DNA from: Bdellovibrio sp. NC01
Lineage (GTDB): Bacteria > Bdellovibrionota > Bdellovibrionia > Bdellovibrionales > Bdellovibrionaceae
Direction of reading: 5' to 3'
NCBI RefSeq assembly: GCF_006874625.1
Contig: NZ_CP030034.1
Coordinates: 3,534,001 to 3,598,000 of the forward strand
Length of the DNA: 64,000 nt
Made by a program: the position numbers and the translations under genes. The notes under the pieces were generated by a model that searched no databases, had not been told where the DNA came from, and saw nothing but the letters and a program-made list of their open reading frames with translations. Positions 18,542 to 26,481 of the stretch are shown here, one piece after another. Position 1 is the stretch's first letter, and each line of letters opens with the position of its first letter.

Positions 18542-19036
18542 ATGAGCGATGTATCTTTGAAAGCAAAACCAGGTCAGTATCTAACTTTCCAATTGATGTC
18601 TGAACAATATGGTGTCGCTATTGAAACAGTTCGTGAGATCAATCAATTTGGTGAGATCACTCCTGTTCCGCGCACGCCAGACTACGTAAAAGGTGTTATG
18701 AATCTTCGCGGTAAGATCATCCCTGTAGTAAATCTTCGCATTAAATTTGGTATGGATTCGCAAGACACAACTCGCGACACATGCATCATCGTGATCGACA
18801 CTGAAATCGGTCAAGTAGGCATGATCGTAGACTCTGTGAAAGAGGTTGTTGATCTTCAAGAATCACAAATCGAACCTTCACCAGTACTAGGCAACGAAAA
18901 CGCAATGTCGTTCGTTCGTGGTATGGGTAAAGTTGATAACAAAGTTGTTATCCTTGTGGATATCGTTTCTGCTTTCTCGGCAGATCAAATGGGCGCAATG
19001 GCTCATTTCTCTCACGACGAAGCAAAAGCGGCTTAA
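18542..19036 (+). CDS. cheW: Chemotaxis adaptor protein CheW
   Basis: 164 residues from ATG 18542 (AAAGG upstream); an in-frame ATG at 18506 would add 12 residues. Single CheW domain linking receptors to CheA: YLTFQLMSEQYGVAIETVREI, with PRTPDYVKGVMNLRGKIIPV and VGMIVDSVKEVV as family landmarks. Written here as separate short stretches; the domain fills the protein apart from about 15 residues at the N terminus. Transcribed away from cheA and ended by a strong hairpin terminator. Confidence 0.94.
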   Translation: MSDVSLKAKPGQYLTFQLMSEQYGVAIETVREINQFGEITPVPRTPDYVKGVMNLRGKIIPVVNLRIKFGMDSQDTTRDTCIIVIDTEIGQVGMIVDSVKEVVDLQESQIEPSPVLGNENAMSFVRGMGKVDNKVVILVDIVSAFSADQMGAMAHFSHDEAKAA

Positions 19037-19061
19037 TCTCGCTCCTTTCTTTCGTTTTCTT

Positions 19062-19100
19062 AAAGGCGTTTGGTTTGTTCCAAGCGCCTTTTCTTTTTTT
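19062..19100 (+). terminator. cheW terminator
   Basis: 12-bp stem (19062-19073 with 19080-19091, one G-T pair, loop TTTGTT) followed by TTCTTTTTTT. Confidence 0.9.
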
Positions 19101-19138
19101 GGATTCAGTTTACTAAGAATGATCTCGGTAGTGCGGGG

Positions 19139-19286
19139 ATTTGCGGCAAGATCCGTAAGGCTTCTGCTTCTTCGGCACGCCTTCCGGGCTCGGTCGTGGC
19201 CCACGAGCCTTTGGCTCGCGGGTGCGCGCCATCGTGGCGCCCACGAAGGCCTCATACGCAGAAGCCTTACGGACCTTTCCGCAAAT
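19139..19286. repeat. Large nested GC-rich palindromic element
   Basis: Two 29-base arms (19139-19167 and 19258-19286) are inverted copies with two mismatches. The 90 bases between them are GC-rich and contain further palindromes: CGAGCC-TTT-GGCTCG (19204-19218), GCGCCA-TCG-TGGCGC (19226-19240), and GTGG-C-CCAC (19196-19204). No credible ORF crosses it. It sits between a terminator and a convergent gene end, as expected for a dispersed palindromic repeat or a structured RNA. Composition is clearly richer in GC than the flanks. Confidence 0.85.
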
Positions 19287-19326
19287 TTTGCCTTCGAGTT
19301 TATTTATTGAACTGATTTCAAATTAG

Positions 19327-19356
19327 AAAATGCGATGGAAGGACCATCGCTTTTTG
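19327..19356. terminator. Probable bidirectional terminator
   Basis: Stem GCGATGG/CCATCGC (19332-19338 with 19344-19350, loop AAGGA) with AAAA before and TTTTT after. Two more hairpins follow: ATGGAG/CTCCAT near 19364-19383 and CCGCCAC/GTGGCGG (19405-19411 with 19428-19434), downstream of the minus-strand gene ending at 19457. Confidence 0.7.
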
Positions 19357-19456
19357 AAACTTAGATGGAGTGTTTTAGCTCCATTTGGATTCGTGAGATA
19401 AATACCGCCACGACGTTTTGGGGTTTGGTGGCGGAACTTCATTGGATTTCTTTTTT

Positions 19457-20440
19457 TTATTTTGAGTTTTGGGCTGTTGTTGTTAGGGCTTTGGGGTCGA
19501 TGAAGCTTTCTTGGCTTTCTTTTAGTTTATATCTTCTGCTTACCATTGAGAATATGTTGTCGGCTGCTACTCCTATTGGTTCGCCGTTGTAGTTTTTTGT
19601 TAGGCCTGCCACTAGCGTTGGGTCTACTCCTGAGTTTTTACCTAGACCGTTTTTTGGGTTTTTTCCTGTGTTTGCCAGTCCTGTATTGTCTTCTTCAGAG
19701 CTTGCTATGGCTCTGTTGTTGCTACCGCTGCCTTCTTCATAGCCGTTTTCTGCTGTGGCGTTAGCTTTTACTTTTTCTAGTTTTGCTAGGGCTTTCTTTT
19801 CTAAGTCGTTACTTAAGGCCATTGCGGAATCGATTGTGCTTTGGGGGATGCCTGCGTCTGCCATTGATGATGTCGAAGCTAAGTCTGATGATGAATACGT
19901 TTTATCGCCCACTGTGAATGAACCGGTTTTTGGATTGTAAACTCCGCTGGCTTCTAAGGCTTTTAATGTCGAGCCCACGGCTTGATAGTTTGGGTCTGCT
20001 AAAGCCGCTGCGACTGTCGCATCTGTCGTGCCACTTGTCCCCGTGCTGCTTAACGAACCATAGCCGTCCGTTTGAAAACCTGTTGTGTCGGCGCTGCTTG
20101 CTGCGGCTCCATGATCAGACCCTTGCGCTATGTTTGTTAGACCCATGCTGACCATCAACACTCCCATCGCAACCTCGCCATAGTTGTGGCTGGCGCTTCC
20201 GGTTTTAATCATCACGCCACCCATCACGACTTCGGCTCCGCCTGTGACATAGTTCACTGCTTGCGCCAAACCATTGCCGCTACTTGATTGATTTGCTGAA
20301 TCCGTTACTGCAGGAGTCGTCGATGTTGTCGTTGTTCCATTTTCAACACCGTCACTGCCTGAATTTGAAGAAGTCGTGGTCGCCAGAGCTGTCGACACCA
20401 TGAGGCCTACCATTCCGAATACAAATGCTTTTTTCTTCAT
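19457..20440 (-). CDS. Secreted Ser/Thr-rich protein with glycine-rich hydrophobic repeats, unknown
   Basis: 327 residues with a signal peptide (to about ATALA-20), then a Ser/Thr/Asn-rich stretch. A hydrophobic region at about 58-105 holds two similar units (GGAEVVMGGVMIKTG and GEVAMGVLMVSMGL) that look like glycine-zipper membrane hairpins. The rest is polar. It lies 11 bases after the larger secreted gene on the same strand, so the two form an operon. The last third uses many A-ending codons (ATA, AGA, CTA, GGA, GTA) unlike neighbouring genes. I do not recognise a family; an envelope or surface role is inferred. Confidence 0.75.
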   Translation of the reverse strand: MKKKAFVFGMVGLMVSTALATTTSSNSGSDGVENGTTTTSTTPAVTDSANQSSSGNGLAQAVNYVTGGAEVVMGGVMIKTGSASHNYGEVAMGVLMVSMGLTNIAQGSDHGAAASSADTTGFQTDGYGSLSSTGTSGTTDATVAAALADPNYQAVGSTLKALEASGVYNPKTGSFTVGDKTYSSSDLASTSSMADAGIPQSTIDSAMALSNDLEKKALAKLEKVKANATAENGYEEGSGSNNRAIASSEEDNTGLANTGKNPKNGLGKNSGVDPTLVAGLTKNYNGEPIGVAADNIFSMVSRRYKLKESQESFIDPKALTTTAQNSK

Positions 20441-20451
20441 AAATTCCGCCC

Positions 20452-22002
20452 CTAGTTTCCAATCAAAGTGTTAGTGTTATCACGGTATCGTTCACGAATT
20501 TTTTCCCAGTTCGATTTACCCGCTTGGCTTGTGACTTCTTTGGTCCAATTCGACTGACCAGCAACCTTATTTGGATCCTTGTCGCCTCCAGGTAAGTACG
20601 AACGATATTTCGATTCGTCAGAGGCTGTTGAGCGTGAGCCCCAGCCTCCTCCCCCACCGCCACTGGCACCTCCGCCAAGAATGTTGGCGTTCAAGGCACT
20701 TTTAGTGTTCCCCTCTGTGCCTGTGCCCGTTCCGCTAGAGTTCCCACCGCCACTACTTAAACTACTTGCACCACCCACGGGTGCGCCCGCTGCTGACGAG
20801 CCCGATGAATCCGAAGAAGTTCCCGAGGTTGTTGCCATTGTGCCGTCAGAGGCAAGATCCGCACTGGTTAATCCACTTGCGGTTGAACTTGCAGCATTCG
20901 GTGATGACAACGCAGAGACTGTTGTTGTTGCCGCGTCACCTGCTTTTTCTAAAGCATTCGCACAACCGGCAAGACGTGGGTTCGCTGCACAAATACACTC
21001 TGGCAAATTGGCATTCGCAGCAACGGAGCATGTATCTGTTGTGGATGTTGTGGTTGAAGTCGAAGTACCATCGGTTTCGTCTTCACACTCATTCGCAGCC
21101 TTCGCACTTTGGATCACACCTAAAATACCCGTCCCCGCAGAAATAATCATACTGGCATATGTATAAGTGCAGGCTTTGTTCTTAGAGATCATTGATTTCG
21201 AAGGATTCGCATCGTTGTAGTTGTTTTCTTTTTCCGCAACCAACACAACATTGGTTTTAAAAGTGGTGTGCAATTCGTTAGAAAACTGCACACACATCGA
21301 TGCCGTCGATTGTATTGCTGCTGTTTGTGCCGCAGGAGTCGTCGCTTCCGGAGGATAGCCGCCAACACAAACATCTGCAGCATTCATTAAACTCTTAGAA
21401 AGATCGTTGATGTTTTTGATATTCGAATACACAGTCGAACAAGAGCTTTCACAAGCCGCGCGAGCCGCAGAACAAGCAGCCGTATAAGCCGTCAATCCCG
21501 CTTGAGCCATCGTCATGATTTTACCGAATGTACTACACGCATCCGTCACACCCGAAGCAGTTACTGCACCCATTAACGTATTCACCTGATTTAAAGTGTC
21601 CTGAAGTTTTGGAGACGTTTCTTCACGGCACACGAATTTCGCAGAAGCCTGACTTGTCGTACAAGTGCCATGAAGATTTGCATAATAAGAAGCAAAGCTA
21701 TCGATCTTTTTTAAAACTTCCATGACTAAAACTTTGCCGCCCGCCGTTTGAATCTTTTCCGCAAAAGCTAGAATAGCCTTCGTTTCAGCTTTCAATTTTG
21801 CAGCGTCTTCAGAATAACCATCAGAGCTAATCGCAGCAGCTGTGGCCGCAGAAGAAGCATCACCGCTCGCGGTGGCACCACTTGCTGTCGCTCCCGTCGC
21901 ATCGGCTGCATAAACCGTTTGCGCACTCAGCATCGATAAAGTCGCAATTCCTGCGACGATAGATCTCAATTGAATTTTAAAAACGTACTTCGCAAATCTC
22001 AC
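20452..22002 (-). CDS. Secreted cysteine-rich, Ser/Gly/Ala-rich protein, unknown
   Basis: About 516 residues from GTG 22002, chosen because GGGAG lies 6 bases upstream and gives a clean signal peptide ending in QTVYA; in-frame starts at 22020 (ATG) and 22044 (GTG) have no SD. The mature part has a helical Cys-containing domain (about 16 Cys in pairs, including AACESSC and PECICAANP), a hydrophobic helix (YASMIISAGTGILGVIQSA), then a low-complexity Ser/Thr/Gly region with a GGGASGGGGGG run. Even cysteine numbers suggest disulfides outside the cytoplasm. No family is recognised. First gene of a two-gene secreted operon. Confidence 0.75.
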   Translation of the reverse strand: MRFAKYVFKIQLRSIVAGIATLSMLSAQTVYAADATGATASGATASGDASSAATAAAISSDGYSEDAAKLKAETKAILAFAEKIQTAGGKVLVMEVLKKIDSFASYYANLHGTCTTSQASAKFVCREETSPKLQDTLNQVNTLMGAVTASGVTDACSTFGKIMTMAQAGLTAYTAACSAARAACESSCSTVYSNIKNINDLSKSLMNAADVCVGGYPPEATTPAAQTAAIQSTASMCVQFSNELHTTFKTNVVLVAEKENNYNDANPSKSMISKNKACTYTYASMIISAGTGILGVIQSAKAANECEDETDGTSTSTTTSTTDTCSVAANANLPECICAANPRLAGCANALEKAGDAATTTVSALSSPNAASSTASGLTSADLASDGTMATTSGTSSDSSGSSAAGAPVGGASSLSSGGGNSSGTGTGTEGNTKSALNANILGGGASGGGGGGWGSRSTASDESKYRSYLPGGDKDPNKVAGQSNWTKEVTSQAGKSNWEKIRERYRDNTNTLIGN

Positions 22003-22091
22003 GGTGAACTCCCAACCCATGAACTTCTCGGGCGGATTTTTCACTCGCTAGATGATCGTTCGTTACGCGAAAAATAAATAAGACAACATGT

Positions 22092-22172
22092 TGGAAGAAC
22101 TTCCACACTTTCCCGAGGGAAAATTCAACTATGGAAGCAATTGTGGAAGACAGTGTGGAGACGATTCCACAA
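22092..22172. promoter_or_regulatory. Cluster of TGTGGAA / TTCCACA operator-like sites
   Basis: Upstream of the secreted pair: TGGAAG-AA-CTTCCA (22092-22105), then TTGTGGAA (22141-22148) and TTCCACAA (22165-22172) as perfect inverted arms, plus TGTGGAG between them and ATGGAAG at 22131. Repeated half-sites of one sequence in both orientations look like binding sites for a regulator, or a stem in the leader. Confidence 0.5.
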
Positions 22173-22206
22173 TCAGACTAGGATCAGTTAGATACCCAAA
22201 ATGAAA

Positions 22207-22232
22207 AAAGCCCCGGTATAGACCGAGGCTTT
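22207..22232 (-). terminator. Terminator of the tkt-gloA operon
   Basis: Stem AAAGCCCCGGT/ACCGAGGCTTT (one mismatch, loop ATAG) followed on the minus strand by a T-run (complement of 22203-22209). Confidence 0.8.
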
Positions 22233-22246
22233 ATAAGAATGAAAAT

Positions 22247-22759
22247 TTACAGCAAACCAGGTTGCACAATTTCGACCCAATAATTATCCGGGTCTTTAAT
22301 GAACGCGATGTTTTTCATACCGCCTTCACCAAGCTTTTTCTGAAATGGCACGCCTAACTTTTCAAAACGCTCGCAGGCTGCTTTGATATCGGGAACTGTC
22401 ACGCAGATGTGACCGAAGCCGCGTGGCTCTGTATTGCCATTATGGTAAGGAGTTTCCGCTTTTTCTTCAGTGCCCCAGTTATGAGTCAGCTCAAGAACGC
22501 TTTCACGACCGTTGACGTACTTCGCATTATCAGCACCAGCACCTGAAGGAATGACGGTCCCTTCAGGAACATAGGCCAAGAAATACAAAGAGAACTTCCA
22601 ATCAGCAAAATCCACGTTACGAATCAACTTCATGCCCAATACACGCGTGTAGAAATCCAAAGATACCTTTGGATCACGCACACGCAACATTGTGTGATTG
22701 AAGATATAACCTTTTGTCTCCGCATCCGGAGTCAAGCATACGCCAGGAATAGAACTCAC
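22247..22759 (-). CDS. gloA: Lactoylglutathione lyase (glyoxalase I)
   Basis: 170 residues. Isomerises the methylglyoxal-glutathione hemithioacetal to S-lactoylglutathione. Likely metal ligands are His22 (FNHTMLRVRDP), Glu90 (VLELTHNWGTE), His117 (GFGHICVTV) and Glu163 (YWVEIVQP). The longer form with the DNAKYVNGRESVLEL insert resembles the eukaryotic/Pseudomonas Zn-type enzymes rather than the short E. coli Ni-type. It overlaps the tkt stop by 4 bases and is the last gene of that operon, fitting methylglyoxal arising from triose phosphates. Confidence 0.93.
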   Translation of the reverse strand: MSSIPGVCLTPDAETKGYIFNHTMLRVRDPKVSLDFYTRVLGMKLIRNVDFADWKFSLYFLAYVPEGTVIPSGAGADNAKYVNGRESVLELTHNWGTEEKAETPYHNGNTEPRGFGHICVTVPDIKAACERFEKLGVPFQKKLGEGGMKNIAFIKDPDNYWVEIVQPGLL

Positions 22760-24762
22760 AGCGCCGCCTCAACAATCGCAGAAGCATCTACTTTGTGTTT
22801 TTTGTAAAGTTCAAGAGCTGTGTAAGAACTTTGCCCGAACTCACCGTGTACACCCAAAGATTTCAATTTCAAGTTAACGCCCGCTTGCAACAAACCGTGC
22901 GCCAACATTTGACCGAAGCCACCGATGATTTGGTGATCTTCAACTGTGATCATACGACCATCTGTTTTCGCCAAGGCCGCTTTGAATGTTTCAACGTCGA
23001 TGTGATTTACTTTCGCAACATTTACAACCACTGAACCGATACCTTTTGTTTCCAAAGTTTTAGCAGCTTCTAAAGCCTGTGGAACCAACGAACCTGTTGT
23101 TGCGATTGTCACAGACTTAGATTTTCCTGCGGTTGTATCAGCTAAGATTTGTGCTTTATTCAAATCGTATTTTGCACCAGCGACGAATGTCTTCGGGAAG
23201 TTTTCACGACCCAAGAAGAACACAGAGCTGTTTGGAACTTTACCCGCTTTACGATCCGCTGCGAATTTTTCAATCGCTGCGAAGACCAATGCATCGGCTT
23301 CTTCACTACAAGACAATGAATAAACATCCACGTGCGGAATAGAAGAAACCATCGCCATGTAGCTCAACGCTTGGTGAGACGCACCGTCAGCCGCATCTTG
23401 GAAACCTGTGTGCGAGAAGATCGCGATGATTGGCGCTTCCGACAATGCACCCATCGTCAAAGGCAATGCACCTTTCGTCACACCAAATTGTGCGAACGTA
23501 TCAACAACTGGAATGTAACCGATTTTTGAAAAACCAGCCGCTGTTGAAACCATGTTGCTTTCCGCAACACCTACGTCGAATGAATCTGCTGCAAATTCTT
23601 TTCTGAAACCTGCAACACCTGTTGAACCCGGAAGATCCGAAGTCACAGACACAACTGGAAGACCCGCTTTACGAGCACGGATCATCGCAGAAGAAACACC
23701 GACTTGAATTTTCTCGCCAGTATCTTTCACCGCATTTGCTTTAATTTCTGCTTCCCAAGTATTCAATTCAGAAATCCAAGAATTGAAAACTTCAGGATAC
23801 GCTTCGCCACCATAAATTTCAGAAACGAATGCTGGCAATTCAGAAGGAGATTTCAATGGGAAACCGTGACCACCAGAAGCAGACTCTGCCGTCTTCTTCG
23901 TGCCGATACCTTTGATTGTTTTTGCCCAGATCGCCACTGGAACTTTAGGATTTGCTTTTGCAGACTCAACTGCTTCCGCAATCGCATCGTAACACTTTTG
24001 CAAGTTGTTACCTTCAGGCAACGCAATCACTTTCCAACCCAAAGCTTTCAAAGCTTCGAAAGAAGGATTCATTGAGAATGATTCCGCATCAATACGACCC
24101 GTTAGTTTTGTGTTGTTATCGCTGATAACCAAAACGTAAGGACCCATTTTACCAGAAGCCGCCAAACCCGGAATAGCAGAGAAAGATTCTTTCGCCTCGC
24201 CTTCCATGCTGGCACCATCAGAAATCGCCGTGATCGTCACACGATTTTTGCCAGAGAAAGCTTCAGCCATCGCCAAACCTTGAGTTTGTGGGAACGCAGA
24301 ACCCAACGGACCGTTAGAAACAAAAACGCCTTCAGGGAAACAGTGAACTTCACCGTGACCCGTCAAACCACTTTCGATCGAGCGGAATTTTTTAAGAGAA
24401 TTCAAAGTCAAACCCGCCATGCCATAGTTTGCTTTCAATGCATACAGTCCGTTTTCACAGTGACCTGCATCGTTCACAAGATGGAAAAGATCGAACCATT
24501 GCTTTTTCTCTTTAGCAGCGACATCAAAAACAAGTCCATGCATCGCGGACATTAACTCTGCGAAAGCCGCAGGACCGCCGTAGTGACAAGCAGCTCCGCC
24601 CAAAACCGCATTCATGTCCATCAAAGACACAAGCGCACGAGTTGAACGAGGGTCCGCCACTGGAATGGAGCGTCCATCTTTGCTTTTCACAAAGCTTTTG
24701 AATTGAGGTTCTTGAGTAGGGTTGCCACCGAGTTTTGTTTTAATTTGAATAGGTTCTGTCAT
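22756..24762 (-). CDS. tkt: Transketolase (divergent)
   Basis: 668 residues, the full-length size. ThDP enzyme moving two-carbon ketol units between sugar phosphates; supplies erythrose-4-phosphate for the shikimate genes in this window. The ThDP motif reads SDGASMEGE...ISDNNTKLTGRI, with GASM in place of the usual GCxxEG. GHCENGLYALKANYG replaces the common N-terminal SAGHG. The pyrimidine-binding domain (GVAESNMVSTAAGFSKIG) and the C-terminal domain (VEDHQIIGGFGQ) are present. The last part, LGVHGEFGQSSYTALELYKK, fits the family. A clear but distant member. Confidence 0.9.
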   Translation of the reverse strand: MTEPIQIKTKLGGNPTQEPQFKSFVKSKDGRSIPVADPRSTRALVSLMDMNAVLGGAACHYGGPAAFAELMSAMHGLVFDVAAKEKKQWFDLFHLVNDAGHCENGLYALKANYGMAGLTLNSLKKFRSIESGLTGHGEVHCFPEGVFVSNGPLGSAFPQTQGLAMAEAFSGKNRVTITAISDGASMEGEAKESFSAIPGLAASGKMGPYVLVISDNNTKLTGRIDAESFSMNPSFEALKALGWKVIALPEGNNLQKCYDAIAEAVESAKANPKVPVAIWAKTIKGIGTKKTAESASGGHGFPLKSPSELPAFVSEIYGGEAYPEVFNSWISELNTWEAEIKANAVKDTGEKIQVGVSSAMIRARKAGLPVVSVTSDLPGSTGVAGFRKEFAADSFDVGVAESNMVSTAAGFSKIGYIPVVDTFAQFGVTKGALPLTMGALSEAPIIAIFSHTGFQDAADGASHQALSYMAMVSSIPHVDVYSLSCSEEADALVFAAIEKFAADRKAGKVPNSSVFFLGRENFPKTFVAGAKYDLNKAQILADTTAGKSKSVTIATTGSLVPQALEAAKTLETKGIGSVVVNVAKVNHIDVETFKAALAKTDGRMITVEDHQIIGGFGQMLAHGLLQAGVNLKLKSLGVHGEFGQSSYTALELYKKHKVDASAIVEAAL

Positions 24763-24799
24763 AGGATTATGTTTTACTTCTCAAGACGAGGAACTTCAA

Positions 24800-25822
24800 A
24801 TGCAAAAGCTCTTTTCCCAGAACATTCGCGATCTTTTGAAAGTCGATTTGCATCGTCACCTAGACTGCTCAGTGCGTTGGAGCACGCTGATTGAATTAGC
24901 CCCACAAGTCGGCATCGAATTAGCGCCAACTTCGCAAGGACAAAAGGACCAATTTCTTATTACATCGCCTATGAAAGACCTGAGCTCGGTTCTGAATAAG
25001 TTCCTAAACGCTCAGAAAGTCTTAGCCAGCGAAGAAATTCTGACTCGCGTTGCCTATGAGGCCTGCGAGGACGCTTATAACGACGGCATTCGCGTGCTCG
25101 AGCTGCGTTATGCACCGACTTTCATCGCTGAAGGTCATCAAGATTTGGATTACGACAAGATTCATTTAGCTTTTGTAAAAGGCATCGAAAAGGCCAAGAA
25201 ACATTTCCCAATGGCCGTAGGTCTGATCTGCATCGTGCAAAGAATTAAATCCTTCGAGCTTGCGGAAAAAGTTGTGGATTTCGCCATTTACCACAAAGAC
25301 AGCTTTTTGGCTCTGGACTTGGCTGACAACGAGGAAGGCTTCGATCCCAAACCGTTCGCGCCCCTGTTTCAAAAAGCAAAAAAAGCAGGTCTTCACATCA
25401 CAATCCATTCCGGCGAAACACCAAACGACTTGGCAGCAAAATGGGTTAAAGATTCCGTCGAGATTTTAGGAGCCGAACGCATCGGTCACGGCATCCAAAT
25501 CGTGCGCGATCCGCAGGTGATGCAATTCATTCGTGACAGACAAATTCCATTGGAAGTCTGTCCGATCAGCAACTACCTGACACAATCTTTTCCGACTTAT
25601 GAGCAACATCCTGTGCGCGAGCTTCTAAAACAAGGAATTAAAATCACCATCAATTCCGACGACCCAGGAGTTTTCGCCACCAATTTAAGCGACGATTACG
25701 AAGTACTACATCGCGTGCACGGTTTTACACAGGAAGAGTTCCGTCTGTGCAACCAAAATGCGTTTAACGCCAGTTTCATTCCGGCAAAACAAAAAGATCT
25801 ATTCAAACAGGATTTCTTCTAA
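24800..25822 (+). CDS. add: Adenosine deaminase
   Basis: 340 residues. Hydrolyses adenosine or deoxyadenosine to inosine plus ammonia, a purine-salvage step that suits a predator recycling prey nucleosides. Zinc and catalytic motifs: VDLHRHLDCSV (HxH), IHSGE (His and Glu), ERIGHGI (His), CPISNYLT, and INSDDPGVF (metal-binding Asp). The common HVHLDG is HRHLDC here. SD GAGGAA precedes ATG 24800. It diverges from tkt across 37 bases and its stop overlaps the next ATG (TAATG). Confidence 0.93.
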   Translation: MQKLFSQNIRDLLKVDLHRHLDCSVRWSTLIELAPQVGIELAPTSQGQKDQFLITSPMKDLSSVLNKFLNAQKVLASEEILTRVAYEACEDAYNDGIRVLELRYAPTFIAEGHQDLDYDKIHLAFVKGIEKAKKHFPMAVGLICIVQRIKSFELAEKVVDFAIYHKDSFLALDLADNEEGFDPKPFAPLFQKAKKAGLHITIHSGETPNDLAAKWVKDSVEILGAERIGHGIQIVRDPQVMQFIRDRQIPLEVCPISNYLTQSFPTYEQHPVRELLKQGIKITINSDDPGVFATNLSDDYEVLHRVHGFTQEEFRLCNQNAFNASFIPAKQKDLFKQDFF

Positions 25823-26418
25823 TGGCAAAAACTTGGAAAGAGATTGACGAAGAACTTTTACACATGATCCGCGAAGACGAAGCGGTTCGCGAAGCTCTTG
25901 CCCAAACTGGCGAGCTCTATCACGGCTATCATCCCGCGATGGAGAAAGTTCATTTGAAACACGCCAAGCGTCTTAAAGAAATCATCGACGACATGGGCAC
26001 GTTTCCAACTCGCGATAACGTCAGTGAAGAAGCAGTGGTTGCAGCGTTACGCCTTACACTGCACGCGATCAGTTGGCCTGAATTCATGCGCGCCCAAGAA
26101 GTGACATTGCAGGATTTAGCAAAGGCAAATAAAGTTCCCAAACAATATGTCGCCTTCTTGATTGATCGCATCCGTTTTTACGAAGGCCGCAAACAAGTCT
26201 ACGCGACCAACAAAGATTGGGATGAAAACGGTATCATGAAAGTCAGCGACGTCGAAGATGAAGAACATCTTAACGAGCGTCGCGCAACAATGGATCTTGA
26301 ACCGTTAGAAAGTTTGGTGGTGACTCCGTTGACTGGAGAATATCATCCACCCCAACCACAAAAACGTTATCAAGAATTTATCGAATGGACTCACAAAACG
26401 GGCTGGCGTACAACGTAA
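25822..26418 (+). CDS. DUF6624-like hypothetical protein
   Basis: 198 residues, soluble, no signal peptide. The pattern of a His-rich N-terminal helix (HLKHAKRLKEIIDDMGTFPTR), EEAVVAALRLTLHAI, and FLIDRIRFYEGRKQVYATN resembles the DUF6624 family (often LKEIIDEHGWPTR...YLTDRVLV.EGR.Q.YGTQ). The biochemical role is unknown. Its start codon overlaps the add stop by one base, so it is translationally coupled to adenosine deaminase. Confidence 0.75.
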   Translation: MAKTWKEIDEELLHMIREDEAVREALAQTGELYHGYHPAMEKVHLKHAKRLKEIIDDMGTFPTRDNVSEEAVVAALRLTLHAISWPEFMRAQEVTLQDLAKANKVPKQYVAFLIDRIRFYEGRKQVYATNKDWDENGIMKVSDVEDEEHLNERRATMDLEPLESLVVTPLTGEYHPPQPQKRYQEFIEWTHKTGWRTT

Positions 26419-26481
26419 CGGCTACGCCGGCAGTGCCGACCGGTGACCCAGGCTGGAGCAACTCTGAAAGGAATTTTAAAA

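Noticed and set aside
18918-19315. Plus-strand ORFs crossing the cheW end and the nested palindrome
   Set aside because: They overlap cheW in another frame and run through inverted repeats; no SD or protein-like pattern.
20579-21166. 195-codon plus-strand ORF opposite the secreted Cys-rich gene
   Set aside because: Composition mirrors the Ser/Gly/Ala codons of the minus strand; the minus frame has a signal peptide and SD.
26419-26481. GC-rich short palindromes (CGGCAGTGCCG) between the DUF6624-like gene and pip
   Set aside because: Too short and without a T-run or neighbours of the same kind to call a repeat or terminator with confidence.
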